From Methanogenium cariaci JCM 10550 (GTDB lineage: Archaea; Halobacteriota; Methanomicrobia; Methanomicrobiales; Methanomicrobiaceae): a DNA stretch of 64,000 nt. Numbering within the stretch: the stretch's first letter is position 1; each line of letters begins with the position of its first letter. The notes beneath the pieces are model-generated. The model ran no database searches. It saw only the letters and a list, made by a program, of their open reading frames with translations, and was not told the DNA's origin. This document shows positions 11,465-22,949 of the stretch, one piece after another. The stretch is taken from the NCBI RefSeq assembly GCF_001315945.1, contig NZ_BBBG01000008.1:35356-99355 (forward strand). Direction: 5' to 3'. Both the position numbers and the translations under genes were made by a program.

Positions 11465-13663
11465 TCATGTGATCAATAACGGCAGATCTCCCGATGTCGG
11501 TTTCATAAGACCGGTTTTTTCAGAATACAGGGACATGTCCGTGAGAACATGAAACCGTTCACCAATGGTATCCAGAGCTCTGGATTTTTCCAGTTCCCTG
11601 AATACCTGTGGATAGACCGCAACGGTGTAGCCCTGCAACCCTCTGCCAAAATTTTCCGGAAACCGTTTTTCCTGATCTTTTCAATCCGGAATCGTGCATC
11701 ATCATCCCACGGAATGACAACGTCTTTTGTTCCATTCTCAATGATGGCAAATGCATCATTCACATCCTCGAAAGGAAATGCGAGCTCATCCAGCCGTTCA
11801 TCAAGGGATTGCAGGATTCCTTTTTTATCCAGCCTGTCATTCCCCCCCTGATAATAATAGAGCTTGTGAAAATACCTCCCAACAGCATCCAGCGACAGGG
11901 GGGGATCTTCATACTCGTTGAAGATCATCTCACCAATCTCTGCCACCCGCTTCTGCCAGCTGGTCGCCTTCCCATACACTTCCGCAGACCTGAACACATA
12001 GACCTCTCCGCGTTCAGATTTCCCCTCACGATTACACCGACCGGCAGCCTGGGCAACAGAATCAATACCGGTCATCGCACGGTAGACAACAGGGAAGTCA
12101 ATGTCAACACCTGCTTCAATCAACTGGGTGGAGATCACACGGCAGGGCAAACCATCTTTGAGCCGATTTCGGATCTCTTTGAGTATTGTTCTCCTGTGCA
12201 CCGGGCACATCGCCGCACTTAAGTGGAAACAACCATCCGATCCTTCCGAAGCAGATATCGTATCGAAAAGGGAACTGGCATGTTTGCGGGTATTTACGAT
12301 ACATAATACCTGTTTTAAATCTCTCAACCTGTCTGAGAGTTCTTCATCATCCAGTTCTCCGGCATTGTTCACATGAACCCGGCGTAGAGTTTCATACAAC
12401 TCTTCTGGAGAGTCTACGATTTCAAGAGGTTTAGTTCGTTCATCCAGAAATGAACCGATCTTTGGCTGGGTCGCGGTGCATATGACAACCGTTGAACCAT
12501 AGTTCAGGACAAGTTCTGACAATGCTGCCAGACAGGGTTTCAGGTAGCCTATGGGCAGCATCTGGGCTTCATCAAGAATGATTACGCTCTTTGAAAGGTT
12601 GTGAATCTTCCGGCATTTTGATCGTCTGTTTGAGAAGAGGGATTCAAAAAACTGGACGTTTGTGGTAACCACTAAAGGGATGTCCCAGTTTTCTGTCGAG
12701 AGCGTCAGACTTTCACGTACCGGATCAGTAGCTTCCGTCTCCCGTTGTTTCGGGTCATAGTTGCTGTGATGTTCCAGGACATTGTGGTTGCCGAAGATTT
12801 TCCGAAATACATCGGCATTCTGTTCAATGATGCTGGTATAGGGGGGGATGACGTAAAATATTCGTTTGAGATCATTCTTTTTCAGATGGTCAAGAGAGAA
12901 TGCCATTGATGAGAGCGTCTTCCCTCCGCCGGTAGGAACGGTCAGGGTAAACATCTGTGGAGGGAGCCGGGCTTTCTCCTTACACTGGCGCAACACATCA
13001 TTCCGGCACCGGTTGATCCGGCTCTCACCAATCTTTGCAAATGCTTTTGTGTGGTCTTCGAATCGGTTAAAAAGTTCATCAAATGTGTCGTACATTCCCC
13101 CCCTCCGGGCAGCCTGATCCGGGCGGTAAATTGTTCGGTGTCTAATGAGTCTGCATCAACAAGGCAGGAATACAGCATCCGTATGTAAAATGAACAGGTA
13201 AATCCCTGATTTTTTCTCCGAATGTCAGATTGAAGTGTCCGGGATCGAGTTCGGGCGTGGTTATTTTGTTCTTATATGCACGGTAATCATACAGGTCAGC
13301 AGAATGAATCCGTCTCTCTAACCCTTTCACCTTAGTTCCATAATTGGGGGGGATGCCGCCGTGGTGCCCTGCAATAATATATTCAAGAAATCGGTTCATT
13401 AAAGGAGGATAGAGAGACCCTGCTTCTCTGGCTCCGGCTGTGGAGTGGTCTACCCGTATATTCCTTCCCTCAAGCTTCTGCTGAAATTCCGGGGGGGAGT
13501 ATTTCCCGATGTCGTGCAGCAAACCCCCCCCTGCATATGCAAATTCACCCGCGTTGAAATCTTTTGCAAATGCTGAACTGATCTCTGCGACGTTTTTCAG
13601 GTGTTCCTCAAGGGTCTGCCAGTCGGATTTGTCCTCTTTTTCTGTTGTATGAGCATAGTACAT
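11465..13663 (-). CDS. cas3: Cas3 HD nuclease-helicase, type I-C (frame broken)
   Basis: First gene of the operon. The HD nuclease part has [16 protein letters not shown] and AGHHGGIP motifs, and continues after one frame shift near 13150 ([17 protein letters not shown]) into the helicase. The helicase shows Walker [16 protein letters not shown] box [10 protein letters not shown], motif III TATQP and motif [12 protein letters not shown]. At the C-terminus the open frame diverges at about 11650. One added G restores [17 protein letters not shown] and a tail ending LPLLIT at 11465, which fits I-C Cas3. Cas3 unwinds and degrades target DNA recruited by Cascade. The start is the ATG giving MYYAHTTEK. 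Confidence 0.93.
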
Positions 13664-13744
13664 GTGAATTTCTTCTGAAGATGCTGATGGGGGGTACATT
13701 CACGGATCAGATTCTAATAATAACGAAGGTGAAATTTCCAATTA

Positions 13745-13770
13745 GACCGTTTAATTTATATCAAAATTAT
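13745..13770 (-). promoter_or_regulatory. Probable promoter of the cas operon
   Basis: On the minus strand the AT-rich block contains TTTGATATAAATTAAAC, a good archaeal TATA box, about 85-100 bp upstream of the cas3 ATG. The region from 13700 to 13830 is AT-rich and holds no recognisable gene. Assigned from motif and position only. Confidence 0.5.
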
Positions 13771-13884
13771 TCTTGGCAGTATTAATAGTTAATTGTCATT
13801 TTTAAATCTGCAATACGATTTTCAGACGTAAATTGATATTTTTTATTGTGATGGGATTCGTCCACTGGTATAATCGCTATTTCC

Positions 13885-14078
13885 ACATAATTCACCGAAA
13901 ATTCCCACAAGGAGACGAACAATCATCCAAACCCTCCCCCCCCGCAAAACCCGCCGCCCCCCCAATAAACGACCCCCCCATCCCGTCAGCACCACTGAGT
14001 AGAATCTCCGGCATCGGAAGATACCATCACCATACTCCCGTGCCGGTGCAGCAACACGGTCAGATAAATCCACAATAA
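13885..14078 (-). pseudogene. Decayed fragment of a ROK-kinase 3' end
   Basis: On the minus strand this stretch aligns with the C-terminal coding part of the complete ROK gene at 14782-15824. Both have GCACCGGC followed by TAT and then the shared GATGCCGGAGATT core, reading LPMPEI(V/L)L, (S)ADGM, then GGAA-FAG and a G-rich end. The fragment needs a frame change after its TAT codon, has no start, and breaks off within the intergenic AT-rich region. The intact gene lies on the far side of the toxin-antitoxin pair, so the pair is flanked by two copies of the same gene end. Confidence 0.7.
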
Positions 14079-14194
14079 TCGGATAATTACTCTCTGATAT
14101 TCATAGAGAGGGTTTTACAGCAGACGGGAATCATGAACGCATGTGTGTGCTTTCAAAATAAAACGAAAATGGCGGAGATGCTATTTTTTAGGAA

Positions 14195-14467
14195 TTATGG
14201 AAAGACAGAATAGATTTCTTCCCGGCTTTTGACCCTGCAAAAGACAACACTTCCATCGGAACGCAGAGCACAACCTATCCGGTACCGGCCGACACGGATA
14301 CGATAACGGCTGCTGGTTCCTTTTATTTTGCGTATGTCATTATGACTGATGAGTGATTCACTTTCAGGTATCTCATGAAAGACGAGGTCTTCTATTGTTT
14401 CCCGGTATTTAACCGGAAGATGGGACAGATCCTTTAAAAATGTCTTTTTGTAAAAACATGTGACCAT
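14195..14467 (-). CDS. RelE/ParE-type toxin
   Basis: A 90-aa basic protein beginning MVTCFYKKTFLKDLSHLP, typical of the RelE/ParE fold: an N-terminal beta strand, a helix with KDL, then IRKIKGTSSRYRIRVGRYRI and a C-terminal CRVKSREEIY. The RYRIRVGRYRIG segment matches the strand that carries active-site arginines in RelE-like mRNA interferases. It follows the antitoxin by 15 bp on the same strand. Whether it cleaves ribosome-bound mRNA (RelE) or poisons gyrase (ParE) cannot be told from sequence. Confidence 0.85.
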   Translation of the reverse strand: MVTCFYKKTFLKDLSHLPVKYRETIEDLVFHEIPESESLISHNDIRKIKGTSSRYRIRVGRYRIGCALRSDGSVVFCRVKSREEIYSVFP

Positions 14468-14482
14468 GCTCAGGCCTTCTTT

Positions 14483-14692
14483 TCAGGGTTGCATTTTCTT
14501 CAGGGTTGCATAGTACTCATGAGCTTCTGAAAGGGACAGGGGGGGTTCGTCGTCATCGGCTTCGTCCATGAACCTGTCAAGACCATAGTCTTCGATAACA
14601 GCTTCTATTTTATGAAAGGTCTTGATATCGAGGATAACACTTACCGGTTCGTTGTCGTCCGAGACAATATATTGAGGTTTTATATCGAGCAT
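14483..14692 (-). CDS. RelB/Phd-type antitoxin
   Basis: A small acidic protein starting MLDIKPQYIVSDDNEPVS, continuing VILDIKTFHKIEAVIEDYG and an acidic tail (DEADDDEPPLSLSEA). The opening strand plus a 'VSDDNEPVSVILD' pattern is typical of Phd/YefM-like or RelB-like DNA-binding antitoxins, whose tail neutralises the toxin. A GGAGG ribosome-binding site sits 9 nt before the ATG at 14692; it abuts an earlier in-frame ATG (14701) too closely, so the later start is preferred. The GGG run in the tail probably adds a proline. Confidence 0.8.
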   Translation of the reverse strand: MLDIKPQYIVSDDNEPVSVILDIKTFHKIEAVIEDYGLDRFMDEADDDEPPLSLSEAHEYYATLKKMQP

Positions 14693-14781
14693 GTTCTTCA
14701 TCCTCCTTTTTTCCGTATCTATGAGTAAGGCACCGGGGATTAAAAAGTTCTCTCTGGTAGTAATCCGTGATGGTAAATCAT

Positions 14782-15824
14782 TCATGGTTCTTTTGGAAAC
14801 GGAGTCTGAAGAATGCGGGGGGGAATCTCTCCATCACCCAAACCCTCTCCCGCAAAAACCGCCGCCCCCCCGTAAGGGAGCCATTCCGTCAGCACTGCCG
14901 AGCACAATCTCCGGCATCGGCAGATATGAATCGATATACCTGAGCGCCGGTGCAAAAATAATATCCGGATTCTCTGTTGCCACCGGGCCGCCGACAACAA
15001 TTCTTTCCGGTGCGTATGCGGCAATGATGGTCGAGAGCCCGCGTCCATTGATCACAGCCAGATCCCGGAAGAATGCGGTGATGTCCGGGTCACTGTCACG
15101 GGCTGCCGAACGGGCCGCCGCACTGAGCGTTTCAGCGGTGATGGTCTCCCCGGTGAGAAGTTCAGAACCATGCCGCTCATACCAGGCCCGGAAGAACTGC
15201 GGCATCCCGCTCCCCGAAGCATACGCCTCCCAGTGGCCCCCGTCCCCCCGCAGCCGCAGGGCAGGTCGTAGGCCGTGTCCACACAGATATGGCCAATCTC
15301 TCCGGCATTCCCGTCCGCTCCTTCTATCAGGTGGCCGCCGGAGATAACCCCCACAGCCGATGCCGCTGGATATCGTCAGGTAGACCAGATTCCGGCATCC
15401 ATCTTCCTCCCGCCCGGAGATATATTCATAGTATGCCCCCGGCGGAGGCATCGTTCAGGATAGAGACTGGACAAGGGAAGGCCATTTCAAGGGGGGGTGC
15501 CCGGAGCGGAATATCCGCATACGGCATATTCGGGCTTGATTTAATGCTGTGCTTCCCAACAGAAAGCGGGCCTGCTGTGCTGATGCCGATGGCATCCGGT
15601 TGGCATCCCGCTTCATCGCAGACATCCTGTATCATACGAATTACCTGTTCTGTCACTACCATGCCGTCCGCCCCGTCCCGGCAGAGGGCTTCCTTCCGGT
15701 AGATCATACATTGTATTTCCCTTCCAGACCCGCCTTCAAAATCCCCGGTAAAGACCGCACTCCTCACATGGGTCGCACCGATATCCGCTGCTGCAATCCA
15801 TACTCTCGTTTCGTCGTTCATCAT
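14782..15824 (-). CDS. ROK-family sugar kinase-like protein (frame broken)
   Basis: The N-terminus MNDETRVWIAAADIGATHVR is the ROK/ASKHA phosphate-binding loop, followed by AIGISTAGPLSVGKHSI and SPNMPYADIPLR. After frame changes at G/C runs come VYLTISSGIGGGVISGG, an EIGHICVD segment and a CGCGGTGHWEAYASG motif (the ROK zinc-binding cysteines), and then IVVGGPVATENPDIIFAP with the final GAAVFAGEG. Length of about 345 aa is a little longer than ROK glucokinases. The role is probably phosphorylation of glucose or an amino sugar, but the substrate is unknown. A partial copy lies at 13885-14078. Confidence 0.82.
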
Positions 15825-15920
15825 CTCATTCCGGGAGGGGGGGTGCACCAGATATTTCAAGCAAACAGGTCCTGCACGTCTCTTTTTTATTGCTTTGTGT
15901 TCATCACTATATGAGTATTC

Positions 15921-17593
15921 ATGCGCAGCGATGAAGTGAAACAAGGGTATGTCCGTGCGCCGAACCGCTCTCTTCTGCGGGCACTCGGCATCACCGACGA
16001 CGAGATGAACAAACCGTTCATCGGTATCGCCAACTCCTGGAATACCATCGTACCGGGCCATCTCAATCTCCGGCAGGTGGCAGAACGGGTGAGAGAGGGA
16101 GTTGCCGCAGGCGGTGGTGTGCCCTTCGAGTTCAACACCATCGGCATCTGTGACGGCATTGCCATGGGCCACGAGGGCATGCGCTACTCCCTGCCCTCAC
16201 GGGAGACCATCGCAGACTCCCTCGAACTCATGATACAGGCCCACCGCTTCGATGGCCTCGTCTGCATCTGCACCTGCGACAAGATTGTCCCCGGCATGCT
16301 GATGGCCGCCGCCAGGTGCAATATTCCCGCCATCGTCGTCACCGGCGGGCCGATGCTCTCCGGCAAATGCGGCGGAAAGGAACTCTCTCTTATCGATGTC
16401 TTTGAAGGTGTCGGCAAAGTGGCCGCAGGCACCATGGACGAGGCAGACCTCGTCGCCCTTGAGAAGTGTGCGATGCCCGGCTGCGGCAGCTGCCAGGGCC
16501 TCTACACCGCAAACACAATGGCCTGCATGACCGAGGCCCTCGGCATGTCCCTTCCCCCCCGCTGCGCCGCAACGCCCGCGGTGCATGCGGAAAAACTTGC
16601 CATTGCCCGGATGAGCGGCGAACGGGTGGTCGGCCTCGTACGCGAAGGCGTCACCCCCCCCGTGACATCATCACAAAGGAGAGCATGCGCAATGCCATAC
16701 GCGTGGACATGGCGCTCGGCGGCTCCACGAATACCGTCCTGCATTTGATGGCGGTGGCAGAGGAAGCGAACGTGCCCCCCCTCAGCCTGGACGACTTCAA
16801 TGAAATAAGTGACACCGTCCCGCACATCTGCTACATGCAGCCCTCCGGCCCCCCCCACTCGATGGAGACCCTCTACTATGCGGGCGGCATCCCTGCCGTG
16901 CTGCACGCACTCGCCCCCCCCTGCTGGAAGACGCCCCCCCAACCGTCACCGGTACCCGCGTCACCGACCTCGCAGCCAACGCACCTGCGGGTGACAGCAC
17001 CATCATCCGCCCGCTCTCTGATCCCGTGCATGCCTGCGGCGGCCTGAAGATTGTCAAAGGCAGTCTTGCACCCGACGGTGCGGTCATAAAAGCAGCCGGA
17101 GTCAGCGATGAGATGTGGCAGCACACCGGCCCCCCCGCCCGGGTCTTTGACTCAGAAGATTTAGCAATGCAGGCCATTCTCGCGGGCAGTATCGTGGAGG
17201 ACGACGTGGTCGTCATCCGCTACGAAGGCCCGGCGGGTGCGCCCGGCATGCCGGAGATGCTCTCCCCCCCGACCTCGGCCATCATGGGTCGTGGGCTCAC
17301 CCGCGTAGTGTTAATAACAGACGGACGTTTCTCCGGCGGCACACGGGGGGGGCCCTGCTTCGGCCACGTCGCCCCGGAGGCAGCGGCGGGCGGGCCGATC
17401 GCACTTGTGGAGGAAGGCGATACCATCACGATCAACCTCTCCCAAAACCAAATCGACCTGAACGTCCCCCTCCGAAATCCTCGAAGAACGCAGAACATCT
17501 CTGAAGCACCCGGTCAAACCGTTATCCGGTGTCCTCAGCCGGTACGCGGCCATGGTCTGTCAGGCAGACCGCGGTGCGGTCCTGAAAAAATAA
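15921..17593 (+). CDS. ilvD: Dihydroxy-acid dehydratase (frame broken)
   Basis: Converts 2,3-dihydroxy-3-methyl acids to 2-oxo acids in isoleucine and valine synthesis. The first 240 residues are in one frame: [55 protein letters not shown] (Fe-S cysteine), and [18 protein letters not shown] (second cluster cysteine). An 8-C run at 16654-16661 breaks the frame just before [13 protein letters not shown]; six C restores it. Further shifts at 16914-16930 and 17465 separate [30 protein letters not shown] [15 protein letters not shown], and the tail [19 protein letters not shown]. Total about 555 aa, normal for the family. The gene is likely intact in vivo. Confidence 0.93.
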
Positions 17594-17615
17594 GAATTAA
17601 TTTCCTCTCTTTTCC

Positions 17616-17908
17616 TTACCGTTCTTTGCGCCCGGTTCGGGTGATCTTTTTGGCAAACCGGATGGGTCCCGGCTGATTGGTGTGGGCCCCCCCCAGATCT
17701 TCTTCATGGTAAAGGGTATGGGGATCGTGGTCCGGCGGGAGATTGGGGTGTTTCCAGGGATGATGAGCCGGGTGGGGGGGTGCAGGTGGTCATACGGGTG
17801 GTGGCGGTATAATTCGCGTTTCCGTTTCTGGTCCTGACTGATGGCATGGACCGTCCTCTTCGCCCGCGGAGTTACATCCGGGCTCCGGTATTCCTTCTCG
17901 GATGACAT
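17616..17908 (-). CDS. Small basic protein of unknown function
   Basis: About 97 aa, beginning [20 protein letters not shown] and rich in Arg, Lys and His. After correcting the C/G run at about 17690 it ends [20 protein letters not shown] plus a short basic tail. I recognise no family. It is convergent with ilvD, whose stop is only 22 bp away, and could be a spurious frame in a GC-rich gap; the basic composition and the plausible corrected tail argue weakly that it is real. Confidence 0.4.
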
Positions 17909-17982
17909 GGACTATACTCCTGCTCCCCGGTAATAAAGAATTCGGCGGGAGCTGATCCTACAAAAAAAGATGTGCCGTTCCC

Positions 17983-18331
17983 TCAGCGGGTGAGGCGTTC
18001 CAGCTGCTCCAGAATAAGCGGTAGCGAAATCCGGCCGACCGGGGGGGTAACAGTGCCGTTGATGAGAACGATCGGAAGGGGGGGAGGCTGGTGTTCTTCG
18101 ACAATCTTCATCACATATTCCGGGACGCCGTCGTCAAGGAGTGTCAGTTTCAGAGTGATGCCGGGGGGGTCGCGTGCCTGAAGCTCTGTCTTCAGGGCCT
18201 CACATGCCTTCACCAGATTTCCGAGGGGGGGCGCAGGTGGAAAGCTCGCAGGTGCGGGTATCGTCACAGGGAAACGGCCCGCATGCGCCGTCGGAAAACC
18301 CGATGACCTCAATTTCAGTGATATCTGCCAT
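17983..18331 (-). CDS. Cysteine-rich thioredoxin-fold-like protein (frame broken)
   Basis: About 114 aa starting MADITEIEVIGFSDGACGPF, with cysteines in GACGPFPC and TCELSTCAP. Then comes NLVKACEALKTELQ, a strand TLKLTLLDDG, and PIVLINGTVTPVGRISLPLI. The layout (strand, redox-like CxxxxC, helix, strand, 'IVLINGxxT' strand, final helix LEQLERL) resembles small thioredoxin-fold proteins, but this is structural inference; I do not recognise a named family. The break is at the G run near 18227. Divergent from carA, with the shared upstream region at 18332-18506. Confidence 0.6.
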
Positions 18332-18506
18332 TGTTATAACGGTATATCTTTTGGCCTTATTAGCTTCTGCGGAAAGAAATCCTGCCCGGATTGCCGACCC
18401 TTTTGGCATTCGGGAAATCCGGTTCTGCACCGAAAATCCTGTGGGACCTCCATAGACCTGTACAAGTTTTTAATAAGGAATCTCCCTCAATACATATGGT
18501 TATTCA

Positions 18507-19578
18507 ATGAAGGCGGTTCTGGGTCTTGAAAACGGGAAATATTATGTCGGAGAGGGCTTCGGTGTCGAAGGCACCTCTACCGGTGAACTAGTATTTACCA
18601 CTCAGATGGGCGGTTATATGGAGGCACTGTCCGACCCGAGTTATAAGGGTCAGATTCTGATGTTCACCTATCCGCTCATAGGAAATTACGGGGTGCACCC
18701 CCCCGATAATTTCCAGAGCAGTAATGTTCATGCCCTCGGGTGTGTGGTGCGGGAGCTGTGTAAGGCCCCCCCTGCCGCCACGCCATCCCTGGGAGATTAT
18801 TTTGCAGATCACGGTCTGCTGGGAATTTCCGGTATTGATACGCGGAAATTGACCATTGAAACACGGGTGAACGGCACTCTCGGTGCGGCACTGATTGTCG
18901 GGGATGACAATGGTGAGTATGCAGTCGAATGTGCACGAAACCAGCGTTCGATTACCGACGTTGATCTGATCCCGCAGGTATCCTGCAAAGAGGCATACCA
19001 CATCGAAGGGAAAGGAAAGCGTATCGCCGTCCTGGACCTCGGGGTGAAGAGAAATATGCTCGCGAGCCTGAAGAGGCGCGGTGCTGACCTGTATGTCTTC
19101 CCCCCCACGACACCCGTCCTGATATCATCGAGGCGGTAAAACCCCCCCAGGCCCTCTTTATCACCAACGGTCCCGGCGATCCGATGCGTGCAACGGACGC
19201 CATCAAAACAACACAGTATTTTATCGGAAAAATTCCGATCTTTGGTATCTGTATGGGCAACCAGGTGACCGCTCTTGCACTTGGAGGTAAAACCTACAAG
19301 ATGAAGTTCGGACACCGCGGGTCCAACCAGCCGGTCCGGTATTATGACGGCAGAATCTTCATCACCACCCAGAACCACGGGTTTGCGGTGGACGGGGGGG
19401 AAACTCTTCCGGAAGGTTGTGAAAAGCTCTTTACCAATGTCAATGACGGAACCTGGAAGGGTTCTATTCTGAAGACCTGAATATATTCACGGTTCAGTTC
19501 CACCCCCCCGAGGCCCATGCCGGGCCCTATGATACCGAGGAACTGATATTTGATATGATGTACCGGAGGATACCCTGA
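18507..19578 (+). CDS. carA: Carbamoyl-phosphate synthase small (glutaminase) subunit (frame broken)
   Basis: Supplies ammonia from glutamine to CarB for arginine and pyrimidine synthesis. N-terminal MKAVLGLENGKYYVGEGFG and TQMGGYMEALSDPSYKGQIL are canonical. The glutaminase part has IFGICMGNQVTALALGG (nucleophile Cys; GNQ where bacteria have GHQ), KMKFGHRGSNQPV, TTQNHGFAV, and the catalytic His-Glu in VQFHPEAHAGPYD. Frame breaks sit at 19100-19106 (7 C where FPHDTRPDII needs 5) and near 19450. A TTTTTAATAAGG box lies about 35 bp upstream. The TGA stop overlaps the carB ATG (TGATG), so the two are translationally coupled. Confidence 0.95.
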
Positions 19579-22500
19579 TGCCGCTAAAACCTGAAATTAA
19601 AAAAGTGCTGCTCATTGGTTCCGGCCCGATTCAGATCGGCAGGCCGCAGAGTTTGACTTCTCCGGGTCACAGGCATGTCGTGCCCTCCGGGAGGAAGGGG
19701 TGGAGGTTGTACTGGTCAACTCCAACCCGGCAACGATCCAGACCGACCCGGAGACGGCGGATGTCATCTACGTGGAGCCCATCCGGGCCGATATCATCGC
19801 GGAGATCATCAAAAAGGAGAAGCCGGACGGCATTCTCTCCGGTATGGGCGGTCAGACGGGTCTCAATATGACCGCAGAACTGGCCGAGATGGGCGCCCTG
19901 GAAGGAGTCGAGATCCTCGGCACCCCCCCTGGAGGCCATCTACCGCGGTGAAGACCGGGAAAAGTTCCGTGACCTGATGGAAGAGATCGGGGGGGAACCG
20001 GTGCCCCGGAGTATGATCCTCACCGATATGGCACAGCTGGACGAGGCGCTCGAAACCGTCGGTCTTCCCGCGATCATCCGCCCCGCCTACACCCTCGGGG
20101 GGGTGCCGGTGGCGGTGTGGCCTACACCGCAGAAGAACTGAAGCGGATCGTGGAACTCGGTCTGCAGCGCTCCCGTATCCACCAGGTGCTCATTGAAGAG
20201 AGCGTCATCGGCTGGAAGGAAATTGAGTTTGAGGTGATGCGTGACGCTGCGGATACCTGCATCATCATCTGCGGAATGGAGAACGTCGATGCGATGGGTA
20301 TCCACACCGGCGAGAGTGTGGTCGTTGCACCGATCCTGACCCTCAGGGACGACGAGTTCCAGAAACTGCGGGCGGCATCCCTGAAGATCATCCGGGCACT
20401 GGATGTCCAGGGTGGCTGTAATGTCCAGCTCGCATACCAGGACGGCGATTACCGCATTATTGAGGTAAACCCACGGGTCTCCCGTTCTTCAGCGCTGGCA
20501 TCCAAGGCCACCGGATATCCGATTGCCCGTGTGGCATCAAAAATTGCCATCGGCCTGAACCTGGACGAGATCACCAACACCGTGACCGGCTGCACCCCGG
20601 CATCGTTTGAACCGGCCATCGACTACGTGGTCGTGAAGGTGCCGCGCTGGCCGTTCGATAAATTCCCGAACGCCGACCGCACCCTCACCACCGCGATGAA
20701 GTCCACCGGTGAAGTGATGGCCATCGGCCGTACGCTGGAAGAGGCCTTTAAGAAGGCGATGCGGTCCCTTGACACCGACGTGTATTCCCATACCTCGGAG
20801 TCAGAGATTCGCATGCTCCTCGCCAATCCGACGGACGAACGCTTCGGGTGCATCTTTGATGCGTTCCGGGCGGGCTTTTCTGTTGAGGAAGTGGCGGAAC
20901 TGACCTATATCGCCCCGTTCTTTTTGGAGAAGATGCGCAATATCGTCTTGATGGAAGAGACACTTTCCGCAGGCAACCCGTCGCCGGAGACGATCCGGGA
21001 CGCACGCCGGGCGGGGGTTCTCTTCAGAAGAGATTGCCAGCCTCTCCGGCATATCCGAACAGACCGTGGGAGAGCAGGGCGGCCAGCCTTCCTATAAGAT
21101 GGTCGATACCTGCGCTGCCGAGTTCCCGGCAACAACCCCCCCCTACTTCTACTCCACCTGGAGGATGAGAGTGAGATTGTCCCCCCCGACGAGAAGGAAA
21201 AGGTGCTCATCCTCGGCTCCGGCCCATCCGTATCGGACAGGGTATCGAGTTTGACTACTGTACCGTGCATGCGGTGAAGGCACTCCGGGAGGAAGGGGGG
21301 GTTGAGGTGCATATCGTCAACAACAACCCGGAGACCGTCTCGACCGACTATGACACCTCGGACCGGCTCTTCTTTGAGCCGATGACGCTTGAGGATGTGA
21401 CCAACATCCTGAAGTCGGACAATTACGCCGGTGTCATGGTGCAGTTCGGCGGCCAGAACTCGGTCAACCTCGCCCTGCCGCTGGAGCGGGCGGTAAAGTC
21501 CGGCAACCTGAACACCAAAATCTTCGGCACCTCTCCGGATGCAATGGACATGGCCGAGGACCGGGACCGGTTCAGCCAGCTTTTGGAAGAACTCGAGATT
21601 CCCTCGCCTGCCAACGGGTCGGCCTACTCGGAAGAGGAGGCATTCGCCATCGCAGAGAAGATCGGGTTCCCGCTGCTGGTGCGGCCGTCCTATGTGCTCG
21701 GCGGACGGGCAATGGAGCTCGTGCATGACGAAGTGGAATTGCAGACCTATATCCGCGAGGCGGTACGGGTCAGCCGTCAGCACCCGGTCCTTCTCGATTC
21801 ATTCCTGCAGAACGCCATCGAGATTGATGTGGATGCTGTCTGTGACGGCACTGATGTCCTGATTGGCGGCATCATGGAACACATCGAGGAAGCGGGTGTC
21901 CACTCCGGTGACTCCGCCTGTGTGATCCCGTCCCAGTCCCTGACGGCCGATGTGATCGAGACGGTGCGGGAGTATACCAAGAGCCTTGCTCTGGGCATCG
22001 GCGTGGTCGGGCTGATCAACATCCAGTTTGCGGTCAAAGACGAAGTGGTGTATATCCTTGAGGCCAACCCACGGGCGAGCCGGACGGTGCCCTTCGTCTC
22101 GAAGGCGACCGGCATGCCGCTTGCAAAGATTGCCGCAACGGTGATGTTCGGCAGGAAACTCGCCGACCTTGGATATACCGAGCCGGAGATGTCGCACGTT
22201 GCGGTAAAAGAAGTGCTTCTGCCCTTCAACAAACTCCCCGGCGTCGACACCGTGCTTGGCCCGGAGATGAAGTCCACCGGCGAAGTGATGGGCATTGACT
22301 ACGACTTTGGCCGTGCCTACTACAAGGCCTGTCTCTCCGCGGACAACGAACTGCCGCTGGAAGGCAATGTCTTCATATCGGTCGGGACGGAGGACAAGGA
22401 AGGTATCCTTCCCGCAGCACAGAACCTGCACGAACTGGGCCTGAAGATCTTCGGGACAACCGGGACGGTGGCATTCCTTGAATCCCACGGCATCCCTGCG

Positions 22501-22866
22501 AGCCTGGTGAGAAAGGTGCAGGAAGGCTCCCCCCCCAATATCATCGACGTGATGCGGAGGGGGGGAGACCTGCGGCTGATCATCAACGCACCTTCCGGGA
22601 AATATTCCCGGCAGGACCATGTCCGTATCATGCGGGCGGCGCTGGATTACAATATCCCGTATATCACCACCATTCAGGCGGCCAACGCGGCGGCACAGGC
22701 AATCCGCAGTCTGAAGAAGGACTCGATCACGATTGAGCCGTTGTCGCACTATCATGCTGATCCAAAAAACCAATTATCTCCTTTTTTTGCCACCACCCCC
22801 CCGTTTACCGCTGCATCCGGGTATATGCTGCTCGCCGAGGAATCGGGACATCTGAGGATTGCCTAG
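19578..22866 (+). CDS. carB: Carbamoyl-phosphate synthase large subunit (frame broken in first half)
   Basis: Opens [20 protein letters not shown]; a lost C at about 19640 disrupts the conserved [17 protein letters not shown]. The first ATP-grasp half continues [31 protein letters not shown], breaks at 19923-19929 and 20097-20103 (LGG-GGGVAYT), then [24 protein letters not shown] text. After breaks near 21015 and 21180 the second half is open from 21265: [51 protein letters not shown], and the MGS-like allosteric domain ([19 protein letters not shown]). Residues after PLSHYHAD are not family-like and a T-run follows, so the true stop may be near 22760. Confidence 0.95.
22782..22788 (+). terminator. 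Oligo-T terminator after carB
   Basis: A seven-T run preceded by ATCTCC, within the doubtful 3' extension of carB. Oligo-T tracts end transcription in archaea. Its position suggests that the carA-carB message ends here and that the coding frame beyond about 22760 is an artefact of an indel. Confidence 0.45.
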
Positions 22867-22949
22867 CGTTCATTCGATGTCACACCCTTAAATAGTCGTA
22901 TCGCGAAGCCACAGGTATATGATACTTCAGCGTATCAGAGGTGAACGAT

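Noticed and set aside
22760..22866. C-terminal extension of CarB after PLSHYHAD
   Set aside because: The residues do not look like CarB, and an oligo-T terminator lies inside. Probably read-through caused by an indel near the real stop; kept in the CDS span only because the open frame continues.
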